Source: Prauserella shujinwangii | GTDB taxonomy: Bacteria > Actinomycetota > Actinomycetes > Mycobacteriales > Pseudonocardiaceae | Length of the DNA stretch: 64,000 bases | Reading direction: 5' to 3' | Assembly: GCF_003001955.1 (NCBI RefSeq) | Contig: NZ_PVNH01000007.1 | Coordinates: 248,001 to 312,000, forward strand | Part shown: piece after piece, positions 36,636 through 45,789 of the stretch | Layout: the number at the start of each line of letters is the position of its first letter | Position numbering within the stretch: position 1 is the stretch's first letter | The notes under the pieces: generated by a model | What the model was told of the DNA's origin: nothing | What the model saw: the letters and a program-made list of their open reading frames with translations, nothing else | Databases searched by the model: none | Translations under genes and position numbers: made by a program

Positions 36636-37922
36636 GTGCCTTCCAGCGCCGCCACCCCGGTCCCGACACGTCCGGAGGTCCCCGGGCGGGCCTATCGGCC
36701 CCGGGTGATCTCGGCGGCGGCGGTCGCGATGGCGCTGACCGCGCCCGGGCAGACGGCAGCGGTATCGGTGTTCGTCGACCCGCTGATCCGTGACCTCGGG
36801 CTCTCGCGTTCGGTCGTCTCCACGGCGTACCTGCTCGGCACGCTGACCGGCGCCGTGGTGATGCCGCTGCTCGGCAGGCTGATCGATCGCTTCGGGCCGC
36901 GCCGGGTCATGGCCACGGTCGGGCTGTGTTTCGGGGCCATCCTGATGCTGGCCACGATCGCCGGCGAAGCCATCGGGCTGACCGCCGCGTTCGTCGGGAT
37001 CCGCGTCGGCGGCCAGGGCGCGCTCACCCTGGTGGCCACCACGACCGTGGCGATCTACGTGCATCAGCGGCGCGGGTTCGCCGTCGGGGTGAGCTCGGCG
37101 ATCGGCGCGGCAGGCATCTCACTGGCGCCGGTGCTCCTGGAGCGGCTAGTCACCGAGTGGGGCTGGCGGACGGTGTGGATCGCCGAGGGCTTCGCCGTGT
37201 GGGCGCTCGTGCTGCCCGCCGCGCTGCTCCTGCTGCCGCGACGGCCCACGCCCCGGACCACGGTGGCCGGTGACGACGGCGGCTCCCGCTCCCGGGCCGC
37301 TCCCGTGGTGGACTGGACCCTTTCCGAGGCGCTGCGCACCGGCATGTTCTGGGTCGTGGCCGGTGGGGTGGCAGTCTGCGCGCTGGTCACCACCGGACTG
37401 AACTTCCACCAGCTTTCCGTACTGGGGGAGCGCGGGCTCTCGGCCGCCGAGGCCGCGGCGACCTTCGTGCCGCAGACGGTCGCCGGGCTCGTCGCGACAT
37501 TCGGCCTTGGCTGGCTGGCCGACCGGTTCTCCGACCGGGTGCTCATCGTCCTCACCATGCTCGTGCTCGCGCTGGCCACGGTCGGTGCCGGCTGGCTGAC
37601 CCCGGGCGTGACCGCGGTGCTCTACGGTGCCGCACTCGGAGCGGCCGCCAACGGGCTCCGCACGCTGGAGGCCGTGGCGTTCCCCCGGAGTTTCGGCACG
37701 GCGCACCTCGGCGCGATCCGCGGTGTCGTGCATTCGGTGACGGTCGGCGCGTCCGCGTTCGGGCCGCTGTTCCTCGCCCTGGGCCGGGACGCGGCCACCA
37801 GCTACCGTCCCGCGCTCCTCGCGTTCGCCGCGTTTCCCGTGCTGATCACCGTCGCCGCGGTACTCGTCCGCACCCCTCCGCCGGTACCGCCCGGTCGCGG
37901 AACCGCCGGGGTTCACCGCTGA
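36636..37922 (+). CDS. MFS transporter
   Basis: A 428-residue membrane protein with 12 hydrophobic segments. MFS motifs are GRLIDRFGPRRVMATVG near residue 90 and GWLADRFSDRVLIVL near residue 289; the latter is the second-half copy. The composition fits the MFS group of oxalate/monocarboxylate-type transporters (OFA/MCT-like); the substrate is unknown. GTG 36636 was chosen, with GAAAGGA about a dozen bases upstream; an ATG at 36564 would add a non-hydrophobic, arginine-rich extension. Its tail overlaps the decayed TetR gene by 10 bp, end to end. Confidence 0.85.
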   Translation: MPSSAATPVPTRPEVPGRAYRPRVISAAAVAMALTAPGQTAAVSVFVDPLIRDLGLSRSVVSTAYLLGTLTGAVVMPLLGRLIDRFGPRRVMATVGLCFGAILMLATIAGEAIGLTAAFVGIRVGGQGALTLVATTTVAIYVHQRRGFAVGVSSAIGAAGISLAPVLLERLVTEWGWRTVWIAEGFAVWALVLPAALLLLPRRPTPRTTVAGDDGGSRSRAAPVVDWTLSEALRTGMFWVVAGGVAVCALVTTGLNFHQLSVLGERGLSAAEAAATFVPQTVAGLVATFGLGWLADRFSDRVLIVLTMLVLALATVGAGWLTPGVTAVLYGAALGAAANGLRTLEAVAFPRSFGTAHLGAIRGVVHSVTVGASAFGPLFLALGRDAATSYRPALLAFAAFPVLITVAAVLVRTPPPVPPGRGTAGVHR

Positions 37923-38362
37923 TCCGGCGGCAGGTAGCCGTGGCGGAACGCGCGCACGCCGGAACGGACCAGGTCGTCGCGTTCGGCGTCGTCCAGCGGC
38001 GGCACCGAGGACTGGGCGCGGGTGACGGCCGCACCGGTGACGAGCCAGCGGTAGTGGTTGGCCGCCCGGCCGGCATCCTCCAGTGCCAGTAGCCCGCGAT
38101 CGGCCAGGCGCCGCAACTGGTGCGCGAGCGCGCGCTCGGCCCGCCGTGGGCCGGACTCGTGCCACGGGGCGAGAGTTCCGGCCGGGAGCCGCGCCGCCTC
38201 GGAGGGGAGGCGGCGGACCAGGGCCAGGTGCTCGGCGAAGCCGGGTGGTGGTAGATCGTGCGGGGCGGCACCGTGGCCTCCGCGGCGATACCCGTGGGTG
38301 GCGGCGCGCCGCGCTCGGTGGCGGCACCCCCTCGGTGCCGCGCCCGCGGCGAGACCGGTCCG
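37913..38362 (-). pseudogene. Decayed TetR-family regulator
   Basis: Two frames of the minus strand together look like a TetR gene. One frame (about 38362-38245) gives TGIAAEATVPPRTIYHH, the end of a TetR helix-turn-helix. A second frame continues from about 38248 to the stop at 37913 with a typical TetR C-terminal domain: ALVRRLPSEAARLP, then LADRGLLALEDAGRAANHYRW and RSGVRAFRHGYLP. The helix-turn-helix joins the C-terminal domain directly, so roughly 50-70 codons (the FGSKEAL segment and the middle helices) are missing. No start codon is evident. It is probably non-functional. Confidence 0.65.
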
Positions 38363-38368
38363 CTGAAG

Positions 38369-39724
38369 CTAACGTGCGACGGGCGCTTCCTGGTCGGGCA
38401 GTTCCGGCAGGCGCGGGTCGTCGAGCCACTCCGTGAAGAACTCGCCGAGATCCGCCCCGGCGTGCTCGGCGGCGAGGGTGGTGAACCGTTCGGTGGTGAC
38501 CGTCCCGTGCCGGTGACCGGCGACCCAGTTCCGCAGCAGCGCGAAGAACGCGGCGTCGCCGATGCGCTCGCGCAGGGCGTGCAGCGTCAGGGCTCCCCGC
38601 TTGTACACCCGCTCGTCGAACAGGTGCGCCGCGCCGGGGTCGGCGATCCGGAGGTCGGCCGGCTTCCCGGCGAGCACGCCGTGCCACTCGCGTGCCAGCA
38701 CCCGCGCGGCCGGGCCGCCGGACTCCTCCGACCACAGCCACTCGGCGTAGGTGGCGAAGCCCTCGTTCAGCCAGATGTGCCGCCAGTCGGCGACGGTGAG
38801 GCAGTTGCCGAACCACTGGTGGGCGAGTTCGTGCACGACCAGCCGCTCGTGGGTGCGCCGCCCGTCGACGTGGTTCGCGCCGAACACCGACATGCCCTGC
38901 GCCTCGACCGGGTCGTCCAGGTCGTCGTCGGTCACGACCACCTGGTACTCGCCGAACGGGTACGGCCCGAACAGGCGCCCCAGCAGGTCGATCATCGCCC
39001 GCTGCCTGCCGAAGTCGTGCCGGAACGACTCCCGCAGGCGCGCCGGCACGGCGGCCCGCTGGGGCACCGGCCCACCGGGCAACGTCACGTCCACATACTG
39101 TCCTATCTGGACGCTCATCAGGTAGGTCGCGGTCGGTTCCGGCCGCTCGAACACCCACCTGGTGGTGCCGGCGCCCCTGGTGCGCTCGGTCAGCCGGCCG
39201 GTCACCGCCACGGTGTACGGCGACGCCGTGGTGAGCGCGATCCGGTAGGCCGCCTTGTCCGCGGGGTGGTCGTTGCACGGGAACCACGACGGGGCGCCGA
39301 CCGGCTGGCTCGCGACCAGCGCGCCGTCGGTCAGCTCGTCCCAGCCGATGTCGCCCCACGGCCCGGCGACCGGGCGGGGGTTGCCGACGTAACGGACCTC
39401 CGCCACGAACTCGGCGCCGTCCGGCAGCGGGCGGGCCGGCCGCACGCGCAGCTTGTGCCCGTGCCGGGTGAACCGGGCCGGCCTGCCGTCCACGAGCACG
39501 CGGTTCACCCGGAAACCGGTGAGGTCGAGGCTGAACCGGGACAGCGCCTGCGTGGCCACCGCGGTGACCGTGGCCCTCCCGGACAGCCGGTTCGGGCCCA
39601 CGCGGTAGTCGAGGTCGAGATCGTAGTGCCGGACGCGGTAGCCGCCGTTGCCGTGCGCGGGAAGGCACGAGTCGCCCGAGGTCTCCGCGCCGGGTGTGGG
39701 CGGGGTGCCCTGCGCTCGCGCCAC
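38369..39724 (-). CDS. M1-family zinc metallopeptidase (aminopeptidase N-like)
   Basis: A 451-residue gluzincin. The zinc site is HELAH at residues 298-302 and the third ligand Glu321 in LNEGFATYAEW; the exopeptidase loop region reads PVEAQGMSVFGANHV rather than the classical GAMEN. An N-terminal beta-sandwich domain (VRHYDLDLDYRV, FSLDLTGFRVNRVLVDG) precedes it. No signal peptide is seen, so it is probably cytoplasmic. It begins at GTG 39724, whose first base is the last base of the NRPS stop (TAGTG), so translation is coupled. This suggests that it acts on the NRPS product or its precursors, as a polymer-trimming or self-protection enzyme. Confidence 0.9.
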   Translation of the reverse strand: MARAQGTPPTPGAETSGDSCLPAHGNGGYRVRHYDLDLDYRVGPNRLSGRATVTAVATQALSRFSLDLTGFRVNRVLVDGRPARFTRHGHKLRVRPARPLPDGAEFVAEVRYVGNPRPVAGPWGDIGWDELTDGALVASQPVGAPSWFPCNDHPADKAAYRIALTTASPYTVAVTGRLTERTRGAGTTRWVFERPEPTATYLMSVQIGQYVDVTLPGGPVPQRAAVPARLRESFRHDFGRQRAMIDLLGRLFGPYPFGEYQVVVTDDDLDDPVEAQGMSVFGANHVDGRRTHERLVVHELAHQWFGNCLTVADWRHIWLNEGFATYAEWLWSEESGGPAARVLAREWHGVLAGKPADLRIADPGAAHLFDERVYKRGALTLHALRERIGDAAFFALLRNWVAGHRHGTVTTERFTTLAAEHAGADLGEFFTEWLDDPRLPELPDQEAPVAR

Positions 39725-42700
39725 TACCGGTGCCCTCCGGGCCAGGCCGCGATCGGGTTGCCGAGCCAGCTCGAGCCGGCCGGAACCGCGTCCCCTCGCG
39801 TCACCAGCGAGCCAGGGCCGACGGTGGTGCGGGCGCCGATGCTCGCGCCGGGCAGCACGATGCCGTGTGGCCCCAGCGTCGCACCGGCGTCGAGGACGAC
39901 CGCGTCCATGCTCATGATCCGATCGTGGAACAGGTGGGTCTGCACGACACAACCCCGGTTGACGGTGGCACCGTCGCCGATGCGCACCAGGTCCGACTCG
40001 GGCAGCCAGTACGTCTCCAGCCAGACCCCGCGGCCGATCCGCGCCCCCATCGTGCGCAGCCACGCGGGGAGCAGCGGCGTGCCCCCGGTCCGGCCCACCA
40101 GCCAGGGCACCGCGAGTACCTCGACGAACGTGTCGGCCAGTTCGGCCCGCCAGACGAACGAGCTCCACAGTGGATGCTCGACCGCGCGGAACCGGCCGGT
40201 GAGCGACCACTTCGCGGCGGTGGTGACGGCGCAGGCGAGCAGGCCGGCGGCGGCGAGCACCACCCCGGACAGCAGCGCGGCAGCCCACGGGCCCAGCGAC
40301 AGGTGCAGGACCAGCAGCGTGAACAGCACCAGCACCGCCAGCACTACCCCGCACATCACGGGCACCACCCGGCACAGCTCGACCGCCGCCCGCGCCAGCT
40401 TCAGGCGCAGCGGCGGGGCGAAGGTGCGGCTGGTGTCGGCCGCTTCGGCCGCGCGCCGCAGCGGCATCGGCGGCGAGCCCAGCCACGACGAGCCCTTCTT
40501 CGCCTTGGCCGGAGCCGAGGAGAGCACCCCGACCAGCCCCCGCTTCGGGACGGCCCGCCCGGCCTCGGTCATGCCGGAGTTGCCGAGGAAGGCCTGCTTA
40601 CCGATCCGCGCGGGGGCGACGTGCAGCCAGCCGCGGCCCAGCTGGTAGGTGGCGACCATGGTGTCGTCGGCGAGGAACGCCCCGTCGGCGACCTTGGTCA
40701 TCTTCGGCAGCGCGAGCACCGTGGACGCCTCGACGCCCCGCCCGACCCGTGCGCCGAGCAGGCGCAGCCACACCGGGGTGAACAGGCTGGCGTAGAGCGG
40801 GAACAGGTCGTCGCGCGCCATGTCCATCAGCCGCTCGGTCGTCCACACCTGCCAGGCCGCGCGGCCGTGGACCGGGTGGTACCCCTCCCGCATGCCGAGG
40901 CTCAGCACGCGGACGCCGATCAGGACGAGCAGCGCGTAGCTCACCAGGAAGGCCAGCGTCGCCACCGGCACGGCGAGCAGCGCGCCACCGAGTGCCGCGC
41001 CGGGCGTCGGCGCGCCGCTGATCGCGGTGGCCAGCACCAGCAGCCCGGGCACCGCCGCGGCCGACGGCAGCAGGCCGAGCACCAGCGAGGTCAGGCCATA
41101 GACCGCGGCCCAGCGCCGGGACCGGGGCGGGCGGCTCGACGGCCACTTCAGCGCGTCCGCCTGCTGCCGGGTCGCGGGCGAGCCCGCCCAGCGCTGCCCG
41201 GCCGGGACCGTCCCGCCGACCGTCGAGCCGGGGGCGATCTCGGCGCCCTTGCCGATCCGGGCGCCGGGCAGCAGCGTGGCCCTCGCCCCGACGCGCGCCC
41301 CGGCGCCGACGCGGATCTCGCCGAGGTGCACCCGGTCGCCGTCGACCCAGTAGCCGGACAGGTCGGCCTCCGGCTCCACCGCCGCGCCCCGGCCCAGCTT
41401 GAGCATCCCGGTGACCGGCGGCGGGGCGTGCAGGTCGACGTCCTTGCCGACCTTGGCGCCCAGTGCCCGCGCGTACCGGGTCGTCCACGACGCGCCGGAC
41501 ACGCTCGCCGCGCCGCTGGCGTCGGCCAGCTGCTGGGCCGCCCACAGGCGCAGGTGGACCCGGCCGCCACGGGGGTGGCTTCCGGGCCGCACGCCCCGCA
41601 GGAGCAGCCGGGCGCCCCCGGCCGCGATCGCGATCCGGCCCGGCGGGCTGAACAGCACCACCCAGGCCACGCCCAGTGCCCACCACGGGGCCGCCGGGGC
41701 CCAGCCGACAAGACCGAGACCGGCGAGGAGACTGGACAGCGCGGCGCCGATCGTGGTCCAGCGCAGCCCGGCCAGGGTGAGCAGAGGCAGCAGGAGCAGC
41801 GCCTGCAGGAGGCCGGTACGCCGCGGGACCGGGGCGATGTCCCGGCGCTCGGTCCGCTCGGCGCCCGCCTCGTCCAGCCGTGCGGCCAGCGCGCCCAGCC
41901 GGGGATGCCGGTACAGGTCGCTCACCGAGATCGCCGGATGGTCTTCCCGGATCCGCGCGACGAGCTGGGCTGCGGTGAGGCTGCCCCCGCCGTGGGCGAA
42001 GAAGTCGGCACGCGGGTCGGACACCGCGACGCCAAGGACGTCGGCCCACAGCCCGGCCAGCAGGCGCTCGGTCTCGGACAGCGGTCGCCTCGCCATGGCC
42101 TTGCGGTGCCCCGGCACGGCCGGGCCGGGCAGCGGCCACGGCAGCGCGTCGCGGTCGACCTTGCCGGACGTGCGGGTCGGCAGGTCGTCCACCACGGCGA
42201 GCAGCGGCACGAGCGCGGCGGGCAGGCGGTCGGCCAGCCGCGCGGTGGCCACGTCGGCGTCGAAGGCGCCCGGACGCGCGGCGACGTAGCCGACGAGGAT
42301 CTGGTTGCCGGACGGGGTCGTGCGGACCGCGGCGGCCGCGCCCGCGACCCCGGGTAGCGCCTGCAGCGCGGCGTCCACCTCGCCGAGCTCGATCCGCCGT
42401 CCGCCCAGTTTGACCTGCTCGTCGGCGCGGCCCACGAACACCAGCCCCTCGGCCTCGGCGCGCACCAGGTCGCCGCTGCGGTAGGCGCGGGGCCAGCCGA
42501 GCGCGGGCAGCGGCGCGAACTTCTCCGCGTCCCTGGCGGCGTCGAGGTAGCGGGCGAGCCCGGCGCCGCCGATGACGAGCTCACCGGTCTCGCCCATCGC
42601 CACCGGCTCGCCGTGCCCGTCGACCACGGCGAGCTGCCAGCCGACCAGCGGGAGCCCGATGCGCACCGGTCCCTGCCCGGTCAGCCGCGCGGCGCAGGCG

Positions 42701-43647
42701 ACCACGGTCGTCTCGGTCGGGCCGTAGGTGTTCCACACCTCGCGGCCCGCCACCGCGACCCGCTCGGCCAGCTCGGGCGGGCAGGCCTCACCGCCGAAGA
42801 TGAGCAGCCGGACGTCCTGCAGCGCGTCGGCCGGCCACAGCGCGGCCAGCGTGGGCACCGTGGACACGATCGAGATCCGCCGCTCGACCAGCCACGGTCC
42901 CAGGTCGACGCCGGAGCGGACCAGCGCGCGCGGCGCCGGGACGAGGCACGCGCCGTGCCGCCAGGCCAGCCACATCTCCTCGCACGAGGCGTCGAACGCG
43001 ACGGAGAGCCCGGCCAGGACCCTGTCGCCCGGCCCGATCGGCTCGTCGGCGAGGAACAGCCCGGCCTCGGCGTCGACGAACGCCGCCGCGGCGGCGTGGC
43101 TGACCGCGACACCCTTCGGCGTCCCGGTCGAACCGGACGTGAAGATGATCCAGGCGTCGTCGGTGGGCGCGGGACGTCCGCGCACACCACCCGGCGTGCC
43201 GCGGCGGGTGAGGGTGCCGCCGTCGGTGAGCACGGCACACACCCCGGCCTCGCCGAACACCAGCGCGGCCCGCTCGTCGGGGTCGTCGGCGTCGACCGGA
43301 ACGTACGCGGCCCCGGCGGCCAGCACGGCCAGGATCGCGACGTACAGCTCCGCGGTGCCGGACGAGATCCGCACCCCGACCCGGTCGCCGGCACCGACAC
43401 CGGCGGCGTCCAGCCGCCGCCGGACCGTCTCGATGCGGTCGGCGAGCGCGCGGTAGGTCAGCACCGTCTCGCCGTCGTCGAGGGCCGCCGCGCCGGGGTG
43501 GCGGGCGGTGGTGTCGCCGAGGATGTCGAGCAGGGTCCGCTCACTCGGCGCGAGCCCGGACCAGAACAGTGCCCGTTGCGGGGCGGCGACGGTGCCGGTC
43601 GGCGTGGGAAGGAGCCCGGCCGGGCTCCGGTCGGCGGTGAGCGTCAC
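39724..43647 (-). CDS. Pls/PosA-type nonribosomal peptide synthetase (epsilon-poly-lysine synthetase-like)
   Basis: A 1307-residue membrane NRPS with the single-module Pls layout: A domain (residues 30-505), T domain (525-595), then a multi-pass region with three tandem domains. A-domain marks are FTSGSTGTPKGV (169-180), NTYGPTETT (306-314), YRSGDL (389-394), GRADEQVKLGGRRIELGE (406-423) and SGKVDR (494-499). The T-domain serine is Ser556 in HGGGSL. Each tandem domain holds hexapeptide-like repeats, ending WAGSPA, WLGSPP and WLGNP, between hydrophobic helices. Aligning anchors to GrsA-PheA gives specificity residues D219 A220 E223 S262 I283 G285 T307 V315 V316 K496, close to the recalled lysine code DAESIGSVCK. 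There is no condensation or thioesterase domain. The start is GTG 43647, with GAGGGTGC upstream. The product is inferred, not known. Confidence 0.92.
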   Translation of the reverse strand: MTLTADRSPAGLLPTPTGTVAAPQRALFWSGLAPSERTLLDILGDTTARHPGAAALDDGETVLTYRALADRIETVRRRLDAAGVGAGDRVGVRISSGTAELYVAILAVLAAGAAYVPVDADDPDERAALVFGEAGVCAVLTDGGTLTRRGTPGGVRGRPAPTDDAWIIFTSGSTGTPKGVAVSHAAAAAFVDAEAGLFLADEPIGPGDRVLAGLSVAFDASCEEMWLAWRHGACLVPAPRALVRSGVDLGPWLVERRISIVSTVPTLAALWPADALQDVRLLIFGGEACPPELAERVAVAGREVWNTYGPTETTVVACAARLTGQGPVRIGLPLVGWQLAVVDGHGEPVAMGETGELVIGGAGLARYLDAARDAEKFAPLPALGWPRAYRSGDLVRAEAEGLVFVGRADEQVKLGGRRIELGEVDAALQALPGVAGAAAAVRTTPSGNQILVGYVAARPGAFDADVATARLADRLPAALVPLLAVVDDLPTRTSGKVDRDALPWPLPGPAVPGHRKAMARRPLSETERLLAGLWADVLGVAVSDPRADFFAHGGGSLTAAQLVARIREDHPAISVSDLYRHPRLGALAARLDEAGAERTERRDIAPVPRRTGLLQALLLLPLLTLAGLRWTTIGAALSSLLAGLGLVGWAPAAPWWALGVAWVVLFSPPGRIAIAAGGARLLLRGVRPGSHPRGGRVHLRLWAAQQLADASGAASVSGASWTTRYARALGAKVGKDVDLHAPPPVTGMLKLGRGAAVEPEADLSGYWVDGDRVHLGEIRVGAGARVGARATLLPGARIGKGAEIAPGSTVGGTVPAGQRWAGSPATRQQADALKWPSSRPPRSRRWAAVYGLTSLVLGLLPSAAAVPGLLVLATAISGAPTPGAALGGALLAVPVATLAFLVSYALLVLIGVRVLSLGMREGYHPVHGRAAWQVWTTERLMDMARDDLFPLYASLFTPVWLRLLGARVGRGVEASTVLALPKMTKVADGAFLADDTMVATYQLGRGWLHVAPARIGKQAFLGNSGMTEAGRAVPKRGLVGVLSSAPAKAKKGSSWLGSPPMPLRRAAEAADTSRTFAPPLRLKLARAAVELCRVVPVMCGVVLAVLVLFTLLVLHLSLGPWAAALLSGVVLAAAGLLACAVTTAAKWSLTGRFRAVEHPLWSSFVWRAELADTFVEVLAVPWLVGRTGGTPLLPAWLRTMGARIGRGVWLETYWLPESDLVRIGDGATVNRGCVVQTHLFHDRIMSMDAVVLDAGATLGPHGIVLPGASIGARTTVGPGSLVTRGDAVPAGSSWLGNPIAAWPGGHR

Positions 43648-44009
43648 GCACCCTCACAGGTTCTCGTCGGGCCCGCCCTCTCCACACGAGGGCACCCGGT
43701 GCGACCGGATACCTTACGCGAAGGAGAACAGCAGGTCTCGGCACGGTCACACGGACGAGGGCGGGCGCACGCTCCGCGCGCTCACTGTCGCCGGGGACGG
43801 GCCGCGCCGTCCGCGGGCCGGGGCCGCTCGACGGCAGGGTGGTGTTCGCGGCGGCGGACCCGGGAGGCTCTGGCTTCCTCCACGGCCCGGTGGCGGCGAC
43901 CACGTCCCCGCGCGGTCAACGCCCGGGCCGATCCGCACGCCCCAGGAGGGTTGTGCGGATCGGTGAACCGGCGCTGCTGGTCCGCCCGGGTCGACGGGCA
44001 CGTCGCCGG
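43648..44009. other. 362-bp upstream region of the NRPS gene
   Basis: No gene is supported. It separates the NRPS start from the end of the WYL gene on the same strand, so the NRPS promoter must lie here. GC-rich with short inverted stretches but no clear operator. Confidence 0.45.
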
Positions 44010-45023
44010 TCAGGTGGCTTGCGGGGTGGCGTGGGGCGTGGCGGATCCGCTGGCCGCCGCCCTGGCGTAGCGGTGGGCCAGGCGGGCGAAAGCGGCTTCG
44101 AGTTCGGCCGGGCTGACGACTTCGATGTCGGCATCGAACCTGCCGATGGTGGCGGCCAGGGCGGGCCACGACCACGAGCCCAGGACGAGCCGGCAGCGGC
44201 CCGGGCCGAGTTCCTCGACCACCCCGTCGTGGACGAACGGTGACACCTCGGCGGCGGGCAGGTCGAGGATGACCTCCCCGCGGCAGGGCCAGCCGTCCGA
44301 GCCGGTGGTGCCGGAGAACGTCCTGGCGAGGAAGGTGGCCACGGTCCCTCCGGGCAGTTCACGCGGCGTGAAGCGGGGGCCGGTGGGGGTGCGCGGGGTG
44401 ATCCGGTCGGCGCGGTAGGTGCGCCAGTCGTCGCGGTCGAGGTCCCAGGCGACGACGTACCAGCGCCCGCCCCTGGTGACGAGGTGGTGGGGTTCCACCC
44501 GGCGTGGCGGGATCGGCGTGCCGTCGTCGGTTTCCGGCCGGGACGCCGCCTGGTAGTCGAAGCGCAGCACCTCGCGGGCGTGCACGGCGGCGCTGATCGC
44601 CATCAACACGTCACTGTCGACCCGCGGCGCCGGGTACCGTTCGACGGCGGTGACCTGGAGGGTGTCGATGCGGTGGCGCAGCCGTGCGGGCATGACCTGC
44701 CGGACGGTGTTCAGCGCCCGCGCCGCGGCCTCCTCGATGCCGGCACCGGCGGTGGTGGCGATGCGCAGTGCCACGGTCAGGGCGACGGCCTGCTCGTCGT
44801 CGAACAACAGCGGCGGCAGTTGCGTGCCGGCGCCCAGCCGGTAGCCCCCGTCCGGGCCTTTGCTGGTCACGATGGGGTAGCCGAGCTCGCGCAGGCGGTC
44901 GATGTCGCGGCGCACGGTGCGTGGGCTGACATCCAGTCGCTCGGCCAGCAGCGTTCCTGGCCAGTCCCGGCGTGCCTGCAGCAGCGACAACAGCGCCAGG
45001 AGTCGCGCGGAGGTTTTCGGCAT
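44010..45023 (-). CDS. WYL-domain (YafY-type) transcriptional regulator
   Basis: A 337-residue regulator. An N-terminal DeoR/HTH_11 winged helix (LLALLSLLQARRDWPGTLLAERLDVSPRTVRRDIDRLRELG, residues 8-48) is followed by a WYL domain (LRFDYQAASR; EPHHLVTRGGRWYVVAWDLDRDDWRTYRADRI) and the WCX C-terminal extension (FDADIEVVSP). ATG 45023 has GAGGA five bases upstream. It faces a VOC-family gene, a recurrent pairing in actinobacteria in which the WYL protein probably controls the VOC gene. The ligand is unknown. Confidence 0.92.
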   Translation of the reverse strand: MPKTSARLLALLSLLQARRDWPGTLLAERLDVSPRTVRRDIDRLRELGYPIVTSKGPDGGYRLGAGTQLPPLLFDDEQAVALTVALRIATTAGAGIEEAAARALNTVRQVMPARLRHRIDTLQVTAVERYPAPRVDSDVLMAISAAVHAREVLRFDYQAASRPETDDGTPIPPRRVEPHHLVTRGGRWYVVAWDLDRDDWRTYRADRITPRTPTGPRFTPRELPGGTVATFLARTFSGTTGSDGWPCRGEVILDLPAAEVSPFVHDGVVEELGPGRCRLVLGSWSWPALAATIGRFDADIEVVSPAELEAAFARLAHRYARAAASGSATPHATPQAT

Positions 45024-45118
45024 GTTCCTCATTCTGCCCGAGGTAGAGGACACATCCTGGCCGCTTCCGCTGCGACCGTTGGCTCGCATCCGCCATCGAA
45101 TCCACGCAGGGAGCGATC

Positions 45119-45541
45119 TTGTCCATCACGACCACAACCCACCTGAACTTCCGCGGTGACGCGCGCGCGGCGCTGGAGTTCTATCAGTCCGTTTTCGGTG
45201 GCCACCTCGCCGTCGTCACGTACGCCGACGCCGGGAACGTCCAGCAGGAGTCCGAGGCCGACCAGGTGATGTGGGGCCAGGTGCTCGCCGAGAACGGCTT
45301 CCACGTCATGGCCTATGACGTGCCGACACGGATGGGCTACGACCAGGGCCAGAACGCCTTCTTCGTCTCTGTGCGCGGCGAGACCGTCGACGAGGTCACC
45401 GGCTACTGGGAGAAGCTCGCCGCCGGGGCGACCGTCGTGGTCCCGATGGGCCCGGCGGGCTGGGCGCCCGCCTACGGGATGCTGCGCGACCGTTTCGGCA
45501 TCGTCTGGGTCGTCGACGTCGTCAGCGAACACCACGGGTGA
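45119..45541 (+). CDS. VOC-family (PhnB-like glyoxalase-fold) protein
   Basis: A 140-residue vicinal-oxygen-chelate protein with the N-terminal half THLNFRGDARAALEFYQSVFGGHLAVVTYADAG and the second half VSVRGETVDEVTGYWEKLA then GMLRDRFGIVWVVDVV. These are the PhnB/3-demethylubiquinone-methyltransferase-like variant of the fold. The usual metal-ligand set is incomplete, so it may bind rather than convert a ligand. The start is TTG 45119, five bases after AGGGAG. It is divergent from the WYL regulator. Confidence 0.88.
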   Translation: MSITTTTHLNFRGDARAALEFYQSVFGGHLAVVTYADAGNVQQESEADQVMWGQVLAENGFHVMAYDVPTRMGYDQGQNAFFVSVRGETVDEVTGYWEKLAAGATVVVPMGPAGWAPAYGMLRDRFGIVWVVDVVSEHHG

Positions 45542-45547
45542 CACCCG

Positions 45548-45585
45548 CCCCGGGCGGGCGGAACGCACGTTCCGCCCACCCGGGG
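45548..45585. terminator. Strong hairpin after the VOC gene
   Basis: CCCCGGGCGGGCGGAAC pairs with GTTCCGCCCACCCGGGG (16 of 17 positions) around the GCAC loop, starting 7 bases after the stop codon. No T-tract follows. Confidence 0.8.
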
Positions 45586-45789
45586 CCGACCCGGCCAAGG
45601 ACACCTGCCGCCGACCCGTCCGCGACCATCGCGGGCATCGGGACGATGCGGCGACGGTGGCCAGGCCGTCCGTCCCCAGTCAGCGAAGCGGTGGCTGGTC
45701 CACCGGCCCGGCGCCGGAGACCCGCGCGGTCGCAGCATCGTGCCGCGCACCGCGGCGCCGGCCTGATCGAGATCGGCGCCGCGGTGGTG

